Below, piece by piece: positions 16,778 through 25,656 of a stretch of 52,167 bases of DNA (position 1 is its first letter; each line of letters opens with the position of its first letter). The DNA is from Methylotenera_A sp031417915 (GTDB taxonomy: Bacteria > Pseudomonadota > Gammaproteobacteria > Burkholderiales > Methylophilaceae), in NCBI GenBank assembly GCA_031417915.1, contig JANOWN010000047.1, positions 1 through 52,167 on the forward strand, in the 5' to 3' direction. The notes under the pieces were generated by a model. It did no database searches. It worked only from the letters and a program-made list of their open reading frames with translations, and had not been told where the DNA came from. The position numbers and the translations under genes were made by a program.

Positions 16778-17980
16778 TTATAAAGTTATATTTGAGAGTT
16801 TGGCAACTGTGTTAATGTCCTTATCGCCACGGCCTGAAAGATTGACCAGAATGATTTCATCTTTACGCATGGTCTTGGCCATTTTTTCGGCATGTGCCAG
16901 CGCATGGCTCGATTCCAGCGCAGGAATAATACCTTCGGTGCGACACAAGCTGTGGAACGCGGTCATCGCTTCATCATCGGTAATCGCCACGTACTCAGCA
17001 CGTTTGATATCCTTTAACCACGCGTGTTCTGGGCCAACACCAGGGTAATCTAACCCAGCAGAAATCGAGTGTGTTTCAATGATATTGCCATCCGCGTCTT
17101 GCATCAAATAGGTGCGATTGCCGTGCAACACGCCAATCGGGCTATTCGCGGTCAACGGCGCCGCGTGCATGCCTGTCTCCATACCGTGTCCAGCCGCTTC
17201 GACGCCAATCAAACGCACGTTTGGTACATCAATATACGGGTAAAAAATACCCATGGCGTTAGAACCACCGCCAACGCAAGCGACAATCGCATCGGGCTGA
17301 CGCCCAACCATTTCCATCATTTGCACTTTGGCTTCGGTGCCAATCACCGATTGAAAATCACGCACCATCATGGGGTATGGATGCGGACCCGCCACGGTGC
17401 CGATAATGTAAAAAGTGTTTTCAATGTTGGTCACCCAGTCGCGCATCGCCTCGTTAAGCGCATCTTTCAGCGTTTTAGAGCCACTTTCGACCGGCACCAC
17501 TGTTGCACCTAACAATTTCATGCGGAACACGTTGGGCGCTTGGCGTTTAACGTCCTCGCTGCCCATGTACACGACACATTCCAAGCCCAAACGCGCCGCA
17601 ATTGTCGCCGTTGCAACGCCATGCTGACCTGCGCCCGTTTCCGCAATCACGCGCGGCTTACCCATGCGCTTGGCCAATAGAGCTTGGCCGATGGTGTTGT
17701 TTACTTTGTGTGCGCCAGTGTGATTTAAATCTTCGCGTTTTAAGTAAATTTGCGCGCCGCCAACTTTATTCGACCAGCGCTCAGCGTGATAAATCGGGCT
17801 TGGGCGACCAACAAAGTGTTTTAAATCATAAGCAAATTCGGCCAAAAATACAGGATCGTGCCTATATTTTTCGTACATCAGGCGCAGCTCTTCTAGTGCT
17901 TCAACCAAAGTCTCCGCAACAAAAATACCACCAAATTGACCAAAATGGCCGCGCTCATCAGGCATGTCATACATATTCAT
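16778..17980 (-). CDS. trpB: tryptophan synthase beta subunit
   Basis: PLP enzyme that joins indole and serine to tryptophan in a complex with TrpA. 400 residues. The PLP lysine is Lys92 in LNHTGAHKVNN; ETGAGQHG holds the catalytic Glu (about 114); GGGSNAMG binds the PLP phosphate. FGQFGGIFVAETL at the N-terminus marks the TrpB1 type. It lies 9 bases downstream of trpF and 6 bases before trpA. Confidence 0.98.
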   Translation of the reverse strand: MNMYDMPDERGHFGQFGGIFVAETLVEALEELRLMYEKYRHDPVFLAEFAYDLKHFVGRPSPIYHAERWSNKVGGAQIYLKREDLNHTGAHKVNNTIGQALLAKRMGKPRVIAETGAGQHGVATATIAARLGLECVVYMGSEDVKRQAPNVFRMKLLGATVVPVESGSKTLKDALNEAMRDWVTNIENTFYIIGTVAGPHPYPMMVRDFQSVIGTEAKVQMMEMVGRQPDAIVACVGGGSNAMGIFYPYIDVPNVRLIGVEAAGHGMETGMHAAPLTANSPIGVLHGNRTYLMQDADGNIIETHSISAGLDYPGVGPEHAWLKDIKRAEYVAITDDEAMTAFHSLCRTEGIIPALESSHALAHAEKMAKTMRKDEIILVNLSGRGDKDINTVAKLSNITL

Positions 17981-17989
17981 TGCTAACTC

Positions 17990-18610
17990 CTAGCTTTCTT
18001 TTACTGCTCGCATGAATGCCACGATTTTCGCCGCATCCTTGATTCCTTTTGCCATTTCCACGCCGCCGCTCACATCTACTGCATAAGGCTGCACTTGCTG
18101 AATGGCAGAAGCGACGTTATCCGCTGTTAACCCCCCCGCCAGAACAACTGGTTTCGACAGGTTTTTAGGAATTAAACTCCAATCAAACGTAAGGCCAGTG
18201 CCGCCAAACGCCACATCACTGTGCGCGTCTAATAACAAGGCTTTTGCACTACTAAACTCAACTTCGTATTGTAACAAATTTGTATCAGGCTTTACGCGAA
18301 TTGCTTTGTAATAAGGCATTTTTATTTGCTCACAATCATGCGCAGATTCATCACCATGAAATTGCAGAATATCTAAACGCACTTTTGACAACACGGCTTC
18401 GATTTCGGTTTTGGTCGCATTTACAAATAGGCCGACTACGCTCACAAATGGAGGGATTGCCGCGACAATTTCTTGCGCTTGCTCAGCAGTTACACAGCGT
18501 GGACTTTGCGCATAAAACACCAAGCCTATCGCATCTGCGCCAGCATTGACTGCACTGACAGCGTCTTCGACACGAGTGATGCCACAAATTTTTACTCGAG
18601 TTCTGTTCAT
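17990..18610 (-). CDS. trpF: phosphoribosylanthranilate isomerase
   Basis: Isomerises N-(5-phosphoribosyl)anthranilate to the ribulose form in tryptophan synthesis; a TIM-barrel monomer of 206 residues. KICGITRVEDA near the N-terminus carries the catalytic Cys. LQFHGDES, DWSLIP, LAGGLTADNV and VDVSGGVE are the usual barrel-end motifs. A 160-base gap with a hairpin repeat separates it from truA upstream, so the trpF-trpB-trpA-accD unit may have its own promoter. Confidence 0.96.
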   Translation of the reverse strand: MNRTRVKICGITRVEDAVSAVNAGADAIGLVFYAQSPRCVTAEQAQEIVAAIPPFVSVVGLFVNATKTEIEAVLSKVRLDILQFHGDESAHDCEQIKMPYYKAIRVKPDTNLLQYEVEFSSAKALLLDAHSDVAFGGTGLTFDWSLIPKNLSKPVVLAGGLTADNVASAIQQVQPYAVDVSGGVEMAKGIKDAAKIVAFMRAVKES

Positions 18611-18689
18611 AGGTGTAAGGGTAACTGAAACGCCAAAGCTTGTCAGTTAATTTGGCGCAGTTTTACTACATTTAAGCATGTAAAAATCA

Positions 18690-18746
18690 CTAAAACAGCT
18701 GCTCTGCAGCCCAATATCCATAAGGTTCGCAGGCCAGTTGTTTTAG
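18690..18746 (-). repeat. REP-like hairpin, copy B
   Basis: CTAAAACAGCTGCTCTGC and GCAGGCCAGTTGTTTTAG form long imperfect arms. The loop side carries the shared 11-mer ATGGATATTGG on the minus strand (18712-18722). It lies between truA and trpF and could act as a transcript-end or RNA-stability structure. Confidence 0.65.
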
Positions 18747-18769
18747 CAATTAAAAATAGAAATTAATCA

Positions 18770-19549
18770 TTAAATAAGTGTTAGTTGACGCTGCGTGCTT
18801 GGCAAATTAAATTTCACATCGTACGCAACGCCCGCCAAATACAAGCCATTGGGTGAGAAAGTGGGTGGTGACAATGTTCTGTCTTTTTGCTCCAGTAAAT
18901 TTTTTATAAATTCAGGTGGATTTTTGCCATTGCCGACATAAATCAGCGCGCCGATCATATTGCGCACTTGATGTTGCAAAAAGGCATTGGCAGAGAAGTT
19001 AAAAATAACAAACTCGCCGTGCGCTTTAATAGAGGCAACTTGCAGATTTTTAATGGGCGATTTCGCTTGGCACTCACTGGCGCGAAAGGCGCTAAAATCG
19101 TGCTCCCCCTGCAAATACGCGACACCTTCTTGCATAGCCGAAACACTCAAAGGCAAATGGTACCAACCCGCCTGCTGCGCTTTTATGGCGGGCCCTGTAG
19201 CGCTATTCGCCAACAAATACTGATAACTGCGTTGCGTGGCAGAAAAGCGCGCGTGAAATTCATCATCGACAATTTTTGCCCAAAGTACGCGAATGCTATC
19301 AGGCAAAAATGCATTCACGCCGCGCACCCAAGCGCTATCTGGGCGAATAGTTTCAGTATCAAAGTGCACTACTTGCATCATAGCATGAACCCCAGTATCG
19401 GTGCGGCCTGCAGCGTGTATACGTATATCGTGTTCGGCAATATTTTTAATCGCATTTTCTAAAAAATCCTGTACTCCGCAGCCGCCAGTTTGGCTTTGCC
19501 AGCCGCAATAAGGCGCACCGTCGTACTCCACACCCAAAGCAATGCGCAT
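18770..19549 (-). CDS. truA: tRNA pseudouridine(38-40) synthase
   Basis: Modifies uridines 38-40 of the tRNA anticodon arm. 259 residues. The catalytic Asp51 is in AAGRTDTGVHA, with LGVEYDGAPYCGWQ at the start and FLQHQVRNMIGAL in the C-terminal half. Its ATG directly follows the TAA of the upstream EcfT-like gene (TAAATG), suggesting translational coupling. Linkage of truA to fimV and trpF is common in betaproteobacteria. Confidence 0.96.
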   Translation of the reverse strand: MRIALGVEYDGAPYCGWQSQTGGCGVQDFLENAIKNIAEHDIRIHAAGRTDTGVHAMMQVVHFDTETIRPDSAWVRGVNAFLPDSIRVLWAKIVDDEFHARFSATQRSYQYLLANSATGPAIKAQQAGWYHLPLSVSAMQEGVAYLQGEHDFSAFRASECQAKSPIKNLQVASIKAHGEFVIFNFSANAFLQHQVRNMIGALIYVGNGKNPPEFIKNLLEQKDRTLSPPTFSPNGLYLAGVAYDVKFNLPSTQRQLTLI

Positions 19550-20179
19550 TTACAAAACCACCATAAATGTAAGAAAAATTAAAAGCCCAATGGCTACGTA
19601 ATCGAGTAAATTAAATTGCAGCGCTTTAAATGTAACTTCAACGTTATCATTCTCTTGGTTCGATTTTAAATTGGTCATTTCATTTAAGCGGCTAAAAAAA
19701 TCCTGGCTTGCATTTTTGTCGCGCTGCAGCTCCACATAATGCAAGGTAAGCCAAAGTCTCACCGCGAAACGATCCACTTCTAAACCCAAATATTTGAGCG
19801 GCGAAAAAATAAAATAAAAACCAGAAATAAGCTGCTGCCTAGTGTTGGAGGCCAAAATTAATGACAAAGCAGCGAGCATGACAACGATTCTGAGCGTTTG
19901 CGTAAAGCCTGCAGTGATGCCCTCATGGGTTGGGCTGATGACAAACGGCCATTGAGCCAAATGCTCGCCAGGTGTATTAAATGCAAAAATAACAATCATC
20001 GCCAGAAAGAACCATTTGAAACGCTTAACAGCGCGTAAAAACTGGTGGGTTTTAGTGAAGATAATAATGGCTATAAAAATGGCCAATATGATTGATAAAG
20101 TGTATAAATTCAATTGATTAACTATTATTGCAAGTATAAAAAAACTGACCAATTGCGTGATGATGTTTATTTTGAACAT
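19550..20179 (-). CDS. EcfT/CbiQ-like transmembrane protein
   Basis: 209 residues, strongly hydrophobic, with about five membrane segments: two near the N-terminus (7-50), one at FFLAMIVIFAF, one at TLRIVVMLAALSLIL, and one at the C-terminus (YVAIGLLIFLTFMVVL). The middle has ISGFYFIFSPLKYLGLEVDRFAVRLWLTLHYVE, resembling the coupling helices of energy-coupling-factor T components (CbiQ family), where short A-R-x motifs contact the ATPase. No ATPase or substrate-binding S component is adjacent. The substrate is unknown, and the family call rests on pattern recognition only. Confidence 0.55.
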   Translation of the reverse strand: MFKINIITQLVSFFILAIIVNQLNLYTLSIILAIFIAIIIFTKTHQFLRAVKRFKWFFLAMIVIFAFNTPGEHLAQWPFVISPTHEGITAGFTQTLRIVVMLAALSLILASNTRQQLISGFYFIFSPLKYLGLEVDRFAVRLWLTLHYVELQRDKNASQDFFSRLNEMTNLKSNQENDNVEVTFKALQFNLLDYVAIGLLIFLTFMVVL

Positions 20180-20222
20180 GGCGACATTTTATGCGAATTT
20201 ATCTAAAATTATTAGTGCAAAT

Positions 20223-20250
20223 AAAAAACCGAGCCAAGGCTCGGTTTTTT
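20223..20250 (-). terminator. intrinsic terminator downstream of fimV
   Basis: AAAAAACCGAGCC and GGCTCGGTTTTTT pair perfectly around a two-base loop. It has a T run on both strands, so it can act in both directions. It lies 14 bases after the fimV stop and 44 bases before the EcfT-like gene. Confidence 0.9.
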
Positions 20251-20263
20251 ATTTGCACGCTTA

Positions 20264-23233
20264 CTAAGCTAATTTCGCCAAAAGTCCTTCTGCGCGCTTA
20301 CGTTGGTTCGCGCCGCCCTCTTTCATCACTTCATCTAGCAGCTCTTTTGCGCCGACTTTATCATCCATCTCAATATAGGCTACCACTAAGTCCAGCTTTG
20401 TATCCACCTCGATAGGTTCAGCTGCTGTTGATGCGAATGCGCTAGGCTTGTCAGCACTTTCAGTCTCGAAACTTAAGCCACTGTCTGCGCTTGCCAGATC
20501 GCTAGCACCATCAACTTTGTGATTTAAATCTAGGTCAATCGTTGTCAAATCAAACTTGTTTGGTGCAAGCGCATCTGCGTCTTTAAAGTTCGCCACTTCT
20601 GGTTGAATAGTGTGCACATCAAAGCTAAAATCGTTGCCAGTGCTTTGCTCAGACGCTGCAGCCATATCACTAATATCTAATACGCCTTCCGCAGGCGTCT
20701 CATCTACCATTGGAAATTCAAATGTCTCAGACGTCGCCTCGCCTAAGCTTGGCAATTCATCTGCCTGTTCGTTTTCTGGCATAAAATGCGGCGCCGCAAA
20801 CGTAGGAATATCTAGACCTGGCATGGTGTTACCAAATTCTTCGGCTGTTTTAACCGATTCTTCTACTGGCGTAGCGACTTCAAACGAGCCCAAGTCTCCC
20901 ATGTCAAATTCCATAGCGCCCGAATTGTCGGCAACTACGACAGTTTCAGGCTCAGCCTTTGTATCTATTTCGAAAGACATGCCAGCATCTTGAGTCGTCT
21001 CAGTAGGCGCTTCAATACTGGCTTTCAGGCCAGCATCTTCAGCCACATCTAAACTCATGCCGAGCTCATTGCTTTTAACCGTGCCCGTTGGCGCAAAATC
21101 TTGCGCCAATGCATCATTATCAAACGAGAAATCCAAATCTTTTTCTGCTGCTAATGGCGAATCAGAAAAATCGGTTGCATCTAATTTTTCTTCTGTATCC
21201 GCAGGATTATTACTTGCACCTGCCGAACCGCTACCACTTGGGCTACTGTTAGCTTGATAAAGTGGGTTGCTTGGCTCTAACTTAATACCAATTTCTGCCA
21301 CTTTTGCCCATGTTGGATCTTCTGCACCCAGCGTAGTATATAGCTCGCCAGAAATCGTCTCAAACGCAGACATGTTTTTACTAGCGGCATACATTTCCAG
21401 CAATTTTAGGTGCAATTCATAGCGTTTTGGCTCTTTAGAAATCGCATCTTTTAAGATTTCCTCCGCTTGGGCATCGCGGCCATAAGCCATGTAAACTTCC
21501 GCTTCAGCGATTGGATCAACATCATTGGTATCGATCATGCCGCCATTGGCACTTTGCGAGAAATCGGTTAAGAATGACGTATCACCAGTATCCACACTGG
21601 CGCTAGCCGTATTGCCAAATACCGTATTAGCTTTTAAGCCGCCAGATGTCATGATGCCTTGTTCAAAATCCGCCAAACTTTTTTCGCGTTTTTTGCGTAA
21701 ATACATCCAACCACCGCCCAATAAGGCGAGCAAGCCACCAGCTGGCGCAAGAATGCCTAAATCCAGGCCACCTAACATACTGCCTAAGAAGCCTTGCTCT
21801 GGAGCAAGTTCAGGCACTGGCGCTATTGCTGCTGGTTTTTTCACGGGCTCAGCCGCAGCTTCTGATTTTGGTGGCTCCGTGGCTGCTGGAGCGCTTTCCA
21901 TAGGTTTAGCTTGTGATACTTCAGCTTGAGGCTTTACCGCATTGGCCTCCGCTACTTTAGCCTGTTCTGCCGCTTGCTCAGCTTTAGTTTTATCAGCCGC
22001 AGCCTGCATTTCAGCTTGCTTTTGCAATTCGGACATGGCGCCATTTTTCAACGCCAATAGTTTTTGCATGTCTGCGATTTGTTTTTCAAGAGAAGCGGTT
22101 CTGTCTTGTGCTTCTTTTACGCTTTTTTCGCGTGCGGTTGCCTCTTCTTGTAGCGCAGAAATTTTCTCTTGTAAAGATTTCACATTCGCAGCATCAGCTT
22201 TTGCTGCCGCTGCATCACCTGCAGATAGCTTTACAACATCTTTGGGGCCCGTTGCGGCAGGAATAGACTTGTCTTCTGCCGCACTTTTGATTTTACCTCC
22301 AGCCGATTGTGTGCTGGCTTCCGTATCACTTGGCGCTGCATCTGCCACCATACCGGCTAATTTATTGCGGTAAGCGTTCCAGTCAGCTGTTTGCACCTTG
22401 ATTTCACTTGACGCTTCTTTGCGTGTAATCGCATTTAAAGCTTCTTCTGAAGGTGGACGAATGATTTGACCCACCTTTAGACGATTCATGTTGCCACCTT
22501 GAAACGCGTCTGGATTCGTTTGATATAAGCCTACCAGCATTTGCTCAAGACTCACGCCTTCTGGCTTCATTTCACGTGCTATTTTTGCTAAAGTGTCGCC
22601 GCTTTGTGTTAAGTGTTCTTGGCCTGTTGCATCACCAGCCGGCATCACATCCTCAACTGGCTTAGCTTTACTACGCTTGCTGGCTTTTTTTGAAACTGGT
22701 GGAGCCGAGCTGACCATTGCTTCGCCGCTCGTTGTGTCACTTTTTATCGAGCCAGCATCACTAGGCATGCCATCGCCCGCTTTAATAACGGGTGCTTGTG
22801 CGGTTTGTGCATTAGAATCAGCCTCACCTGTGTAACCAGGTGGATCAAGCAAAACGGTATATTCGCGCAATAAGCGGCCAGAAGCCCAATCTACTTGAAT
22901 GAGCATATCCAAAAACGGCTCACTGATAGGTTGAGCCGATTTTAATTTTAATATGGGTGCGCCAGCAGCATTTTTACTAACATCTACTTTGATAGTATTG
23001 TGAGAAGCTGGTTTTTCAATTCCTTGCGTTGCGTAAGCTTCTTCTGAAGCAATCGCCGCAGTAATACTACTTAACTCTTCAGGGGTGACTGATATTAATT
23101 CAATATCTGCTTTTAGTGGCTCGCCCAAGCCTGACATGACATTGAGCTTGCCCAGCCCCGCCGCAAACACTGAAATTGGCACTAAAGCCATGCATAAGGC
23201 TACGCTTATTCGCTTTAATTTTGAGTTATGCAC
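20264..23233 (-). CDS. fimV: FimV-family polar hub protein
   Basis: 989 residues, start at a GTG behind AAGGGTGGG. Order: signal peptide (about 1-24), conserved FimV N-terminal domain (GKLNVMSGLGEPLKADIEL), LysM peptidoglycan-binding domain (about 205-262, HLTQSGDTLAKIAREM), coiled coil (about 345-425), Pro/Ala linker, one membrane helix (LGILAPAGGLLALLGGGWMY, about 490-510), and a long acidic cytoplasmic part. That part has a TPR-like segment (YMAYGRDAQAEEILKDAI) and ends in the FimV C-terminal motif (LDLVVAYIEMDDKVGAKELLDEVM). FimV/TspA proteins organise the cell pole, type IV pili and chemosensory arrays. No pil genes occur in this window. Confidence 0.92.
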   Translation of the reverse strand: MHNSKLKRISVALCMALVPISVFAAGLGKLNVMSGLGEPLKADIELISVTPEELSSITAAIASEEAYATQGIEKPASHNTIKVDVSKNAAGAPILKLKSAQPISEPFLDMLIQVDWASGRLLREYTVLLDPPGYTGEADSNAQTAQAPVIKAGDGMPSDAGSIKSDTTSGEAMVSSAPPVSKKASKRSKAKPVEDVMPAGDATGQEHLTQSGDTLAKIAREMKPEGVSLEQMLVGLYQTNPDAFQGGNMNRLKVGQIIRPPSEEALNAITRKEASSEIKVQTADWNAYRNKLAGMVADAAPSDTEASTQSAGGKIKSAAEDKSIPAATGPKDVVKLSAGDAAAAKADAANVKSLQEKISALQEEATAREKSVKEAQDRTASLEKQIADMQKLLALKNGAMSELQKQAEMQAAADKTKAEQAAEQAKVAEANAVKPQAEVSQAKPMESAPAATEPPKSEAAAEPVKKPAAIAPVPELAPEQGFLGSMLGGLDLGILAPAGGLLALLGGGWMYLRKKREKSLADFEQGIMTSGGLKANTVFGNTASASVDTGDTSFLTDFSQSANGGMIDTNDVDPIAEAEVYMAYGRDAQAEEILKDAISKEPKRYELHLKLLEMYAASKNMSAFETISGELYTTLGAEDPTWAKVAEIGIKLEPSNPLYQANSSPSGSGSAGASNNPADTEEKLDATDFSDSPLAAEKDLDFSFDNDALAQDFAPTGTVKSNELGMSLDVAEDAGLKASIEAPTETTQDAGMSFEIDTKAEPETVVVADNSGAMEFDMGDLGSFEVATPVEESVKTAEEFGNTMPGLDIPTFAAPHFMPENEQADELPSLGEATSETFEFPMVDETPAEGVLDISDMAAASEQSTGNDFSFDVHTIQPEVANFKDADALAPNKFDLTTIDLDLNHKVDGASDLASADSGLSFETESADKPSAFASTAAEPIEVDTKLDLVVAYIEMDDKVGAKELLDEVMKEGGANQRKRAEGLLAKLA

Positions 23234-23270
23234 TATCCCACCCTTAATATACTAAAATATTGCAATAATA

Positions 23271-23299
23271 AAAATAACATCAATCAGTTAGAGTTGCAA
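23271..23299 (-). promoter_or_regulatory. candidate promoter of fimV
   Basis: On the minus strand TTGCAA (23294-23299) and TATTTT (23271-23276) are spaced by 17 bases in the 155-base gap between asd and fimV. The -10 match is moderate, so this is a candidate only. Confidence 0.35.
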
Positions 23300-23388
23300 G
23301 CTCATAATGCACATTATATTATGTAGCTATGTGATTGTAAGTGAATAGTGTTGGTTTTTTTCAACGTTTATCACAAAACCCAAGCGTA

Positions 23389-24519
23389 TTATTGTGCAAT
23401 CAATATCCGTAGCATGCGGCGCAACGGCTCTGCAGCACCCCATAATAATGGGTCGCCGACGGTAAATGCCGATAAATAATCGTCGCCCATATTTAGCTTA
23501 CGTAAACGCCCGACTGGCACATTTAGTTTACCTGTTACTGCCGCTGGGGTGAGCTCGCGCATGCTGGCTTGACGCTCGTTGGGCACAACTTTCGCCCACT
23601 CGTTCGCCTCAGCCAACATTTGGCTGATTTCGTCGAGTGGCACGTCTTTTTTAAGCTTTATGGTCATGGCTTGAGAATGACAACGCATGGCGCCAATCCT
23701 CACGCACAAGCCATCGATTGGAATTGGATTCGTCTCGCGACCCAATATTTTATTGGTCTCCGCGCCGCCTTTCCATTCCTCTTTACTTTGGCCATTACCC
23801 AAATCGCTGTCTATCCATGGAATCAAGCTGCCCGCCAGCGGCACTCCAAAATTCGCAGTTGGAAATGTAGCATCGCGCAAAGTACCCGCCACCTCGCGGT
23901 CAATATCCAAAATTGCCGAGGCTGGATCTTTCAAAAACTCGCTCGCAACACGATGCGCTTCACCCATTTGATTGAGTAGTTCGCGCATGTTTTGTGCACC
24001 CGCGCCAGAAGCCGCTTGGTAAGTCATCGAAGTCGCCCATTCGACTAAATCTGCCTCAAACAAACCATTTAATGCCATTAGCATTAACGAAACCGTGCAA
24101 TTGCCACCCACCCATATTTTGCCACGCCCATCTTTTCCTTTTTGGTGCAGCGCATTTTCAATGACGTGCATATTCACAGGATCAAGAATAATCACCGCGT
24201 CGGCGTTCATTCTAAGCGTAGAAGCTGCATCCACCCAATGTCCAGCCCAACCTGCGGTTTTTATTTTGGGAAATACTTCACTGGTATAATCGCCACCTTG
24301 GCAAGTAACGATGATGTCCATTTTTTGCAGTTCGGCAATGTCGTTGGCATCTTTCAGTGCAGGCGCGTCCTTGCCCACGTTCGGCGCAGCTCCACCAATT
24401 TGCGAAGTCGTGAAAAATTGCGGCTCAATATCCGCAAAATCATTTTCTTCCATCATGCGCTGCATGAGCACACTGCCCACCATGCCACGCCAACCTACGA
24501 ATCCTACTTTTAACATCAT
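23389..24519 (-). CDS. asd: aspartate-semialdehyde dehydrogenase
   Basis: Reduces aspartyl phosphate to the semialdehyde, the branch point to Lys/DAP, Thr and Met. 376 residues, the length of the gamma/beta-proteobacterial type. NADP motif GFVGWRGMVGSVLMQRM is at the start; the active Cys141 is in WVGGNCTVSLML; SGAGAQNMRELL follows, and RIGAMRCHSQAMTIKL holds the catalytic His region. Two adjacent ATG codons are possible starts. Linkage to leuB upstream and fimV-truA downstream is a known betaproteobacterial order. Confidence 0.97.
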   Translation of the reverse strand: MMLKVGFVGWRGMVGSVLMQRMMEENDFADIEPQFFTTSQIGGAAPNVGKDAPALKDANDIAELQKMDIIVTCQGGDYTSEVFPKIKTAGWAGHWVDAASTLRMNADAVIILDPVNMHVIENALHQKGKDGRGKIWVGGNCTVSLMLMALNGLFEADLVEWATSMTYQAASGAGAQNMRELLNQMGEAHRVASEFLKDPASAILDIDREVAGTLRDATFPTANFGVPLAGSLIPWIDSDLGNGQSKEEWKGGAETNKILGRETNPIPIDGLCVRIGAMRCHSQAMTIKLKKDVPLDEISQMLAEANEWAKVVPNERQASMRELTPAAVTGKLNVPVGRLRKLNMGDDYLSAFTVGDPLLWGAAEPLRRMLRILIAQ

Positions 24520-24542
24520 TATTTCCTACAATAATTTATATT

Positions 24543-24662
24543 TTATTGGGTCGATTTTTTAATTGCCTCGCCTGCTTTTTCAACATCTTGGCCAACACCG
24601 TGTACCGTATTGCAGCCCGCTAGTACAAAAGCGCATATTACCAATGCGATGATTTTATTCAT
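24543..24662 (-). CDS. entericidin-like small lipoprotein
   Basis: A 39-residue gene: AAGGAA lies 5 bases before the ATG at 24662, and TAA is at 24543. The sequence begins MNKIIALVICAFVLAGCNTV: a lipoprotein signal peptide with lipobox LAGC (Cys17). It continues HGVGQDVEKAGEAIKKSTQ, an amphipathic tail typical of entericidin A/B (EcnA/EcnB) lipopeptides. Entericidins are outer-membrane lipopeptides linked to stress and lysis; in many bacteria only the small-lipoprotein pattern is conserved. It lies between yajQ and asd on the same strand. Confidence 0.8.
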   Translation of the reverse strand: MNKIIALVICAFVLAGCNTVHGVGQDVEKAGEAIKKSTQ

Positions 24663-24681
24663 AAAATTTCCTTAAAGTTTA

Positions 24682-25176
24682 TTAATCACGAAAATTGCCA
24701 AATTGTAGCGGAAAATCCGTCACATTTTTCTTACAAAACGCAATCGCCTCTTGCAACAAATCACGTTTTGCGCCATTCACACGCACTTCATCCCCTTGAA
24801 TGCTAGCCTGTACTTTCAGGCCAGAATCTTTAATCAGTTTCACAATACGCTTTGCCAAATCAGAATCAATACCCGCGCGAATTTTCAGCTCTTGCTTCAC
24901 CTTATTACCACCGACTTTTTGCACATCCTTGTGCTCGAGTCGCTTAGTCGAATCAGGTTCTTTTTTCTCCATCGCTGGCAGCAAAATATCTTTCACTTGG
25001 TCAAGCTGAAAATCATTATCGCCATGAATGGTAATAATATTATCTTTTTCGTTAAACTCAACCTTGGCCGCCGTGCCTTTAAAATCATAGCGATTGTTGA
25101 TTTGTTTATCTGTAGTATCAATAGCATTTTTAAGCGCAACTTTATCTACTTCTGATGAGATATCAAAACTTGGCAT
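24682..25176 (-). CDS. yajQ: YajQ family cyclic-di-GMP-binding protein
   Basis: 164 residues, the family's usual length (DUF520). It starts MPSFDISSEVDKVALKNAID and has INNRYDFKGT and IRAGIDSDLAKRIVKLIKDSGLKVQASIQGDEVRV, and ends FPLQFGNFRD. The fold is two ferredoxin-like domains. Members bind nucleotides or RNA, and the Xanthomonas homologue binds cyclic di-GMP and acts as a transcriptional co-regulator. The target here is unknown. Confidence 0.95.
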   Translation of the reverse strand: MPSFDISSEVDKVALKNAIDTTDKQINNRYDFKGTAAKVEFNEKDNIITIHGDNDFQLDQVKDILLPAMEKKEPDSTKRLEHKDVQKVGGNKVKQELKIRAGIDSDLAKRIVKLIKDSGLKVQASIQGDEVRVNGAKRDLLQEAIAFCKKNVTDFPLQFGNFRD

Positions 25177-25217
25177 AATTGAATTCCTTAACTAATTTTC
25201 AAGCGATGGTAGTGCTA

Positions 25218-25268
25218 GGCGTAAGCGCGTAGGTATTACGATTAGTACGTTAAGCGCGAAATAACGCC
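25218..25268. repeat. small inverted/direct repeat in the yajQ leader
   Basis: CGTAAGCGCG (25220-25229) recurs as CGTTAAGCGCG (25248-25258), and outer GGCGT (25218-25222) and ACGCC (25264-25268) are inverted. It may fold in the 109-base gap between ppnP and yajQ. It resembles no regulatory RNA I know. Confidence 0.4.
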
Positions 25269-25285
25269 GCACAGCCAAGCCTATA

Positions 25286-25597
25286 CTACTCAAAGTGGCA
25301 AACGTAGTCCAACATTTCCGTCACTTCAATATCGAATGAAGAATTACTTGGCACGGTGAATTTTTCACCAGCATTGTATGTTTTCCAGTTTTCCTCACCT
25401 TTTAAACGCACATTGCAACTGCCCAAATTAATTTCCATTAACTCTGGTGCTTGTGTGTTAAAAGTGAGCGAACTTGGAAAAATCACGCCAATCGTGCTGC
25501 GCGTGCCGTTTGGCAGCAACACAGTGTGGCTGACGCATTTGCCATCAAAATACACATTGGCTTTTTTCTTTACACTTACATTGTCAAATTGTGCCAT
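25286..25597 (-). CDS. ppnP: pyrimidine/purine nucleoside phosphorylase
   Basis: 103 residues, a single small cupin-like beta-barrel of the former DUF1255 family. FDNVSVKKKANVYFDGKCVSHTV and LPNGTRSTIGVIFP open the domain. NLGSCNVRLKGEENWKTYNAGEKFTVPSNSSFDIEV is the characteristic core. Family members phosphorolyse several purine and pyrimidine nucleosides (known for E. coli PpnP). It lies between leuB and yajQ in the same direction. Confidence 0.93.
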   Translation of the reverse strand: MAQFDNVSVKKKANVYFDGKCVSHTVLLPNGTRSTIGVIFPSSLTFNTQAPELMEINLGSCNVRLKGEENWKTYNAGEKFTVPSNSSFDIEVTEMLDYVCHFE

Positions 25598-25656
25598 TTT
25601 TTATCCTCTAAATTTATTTTAACTATTTGTAGTTTACGCTAAGCGTTTATTCTAAA

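Noticed and set aside
20610..22373. Several long plus-strand open frames opposite fimV (for example 20610-20993, 21525-21929, 21942-22373)
   Set aside because: They are Ser/Ala-rich mirror frames of the low-complexity FimV coding sequence, have no ribosome binding sites and match no family.
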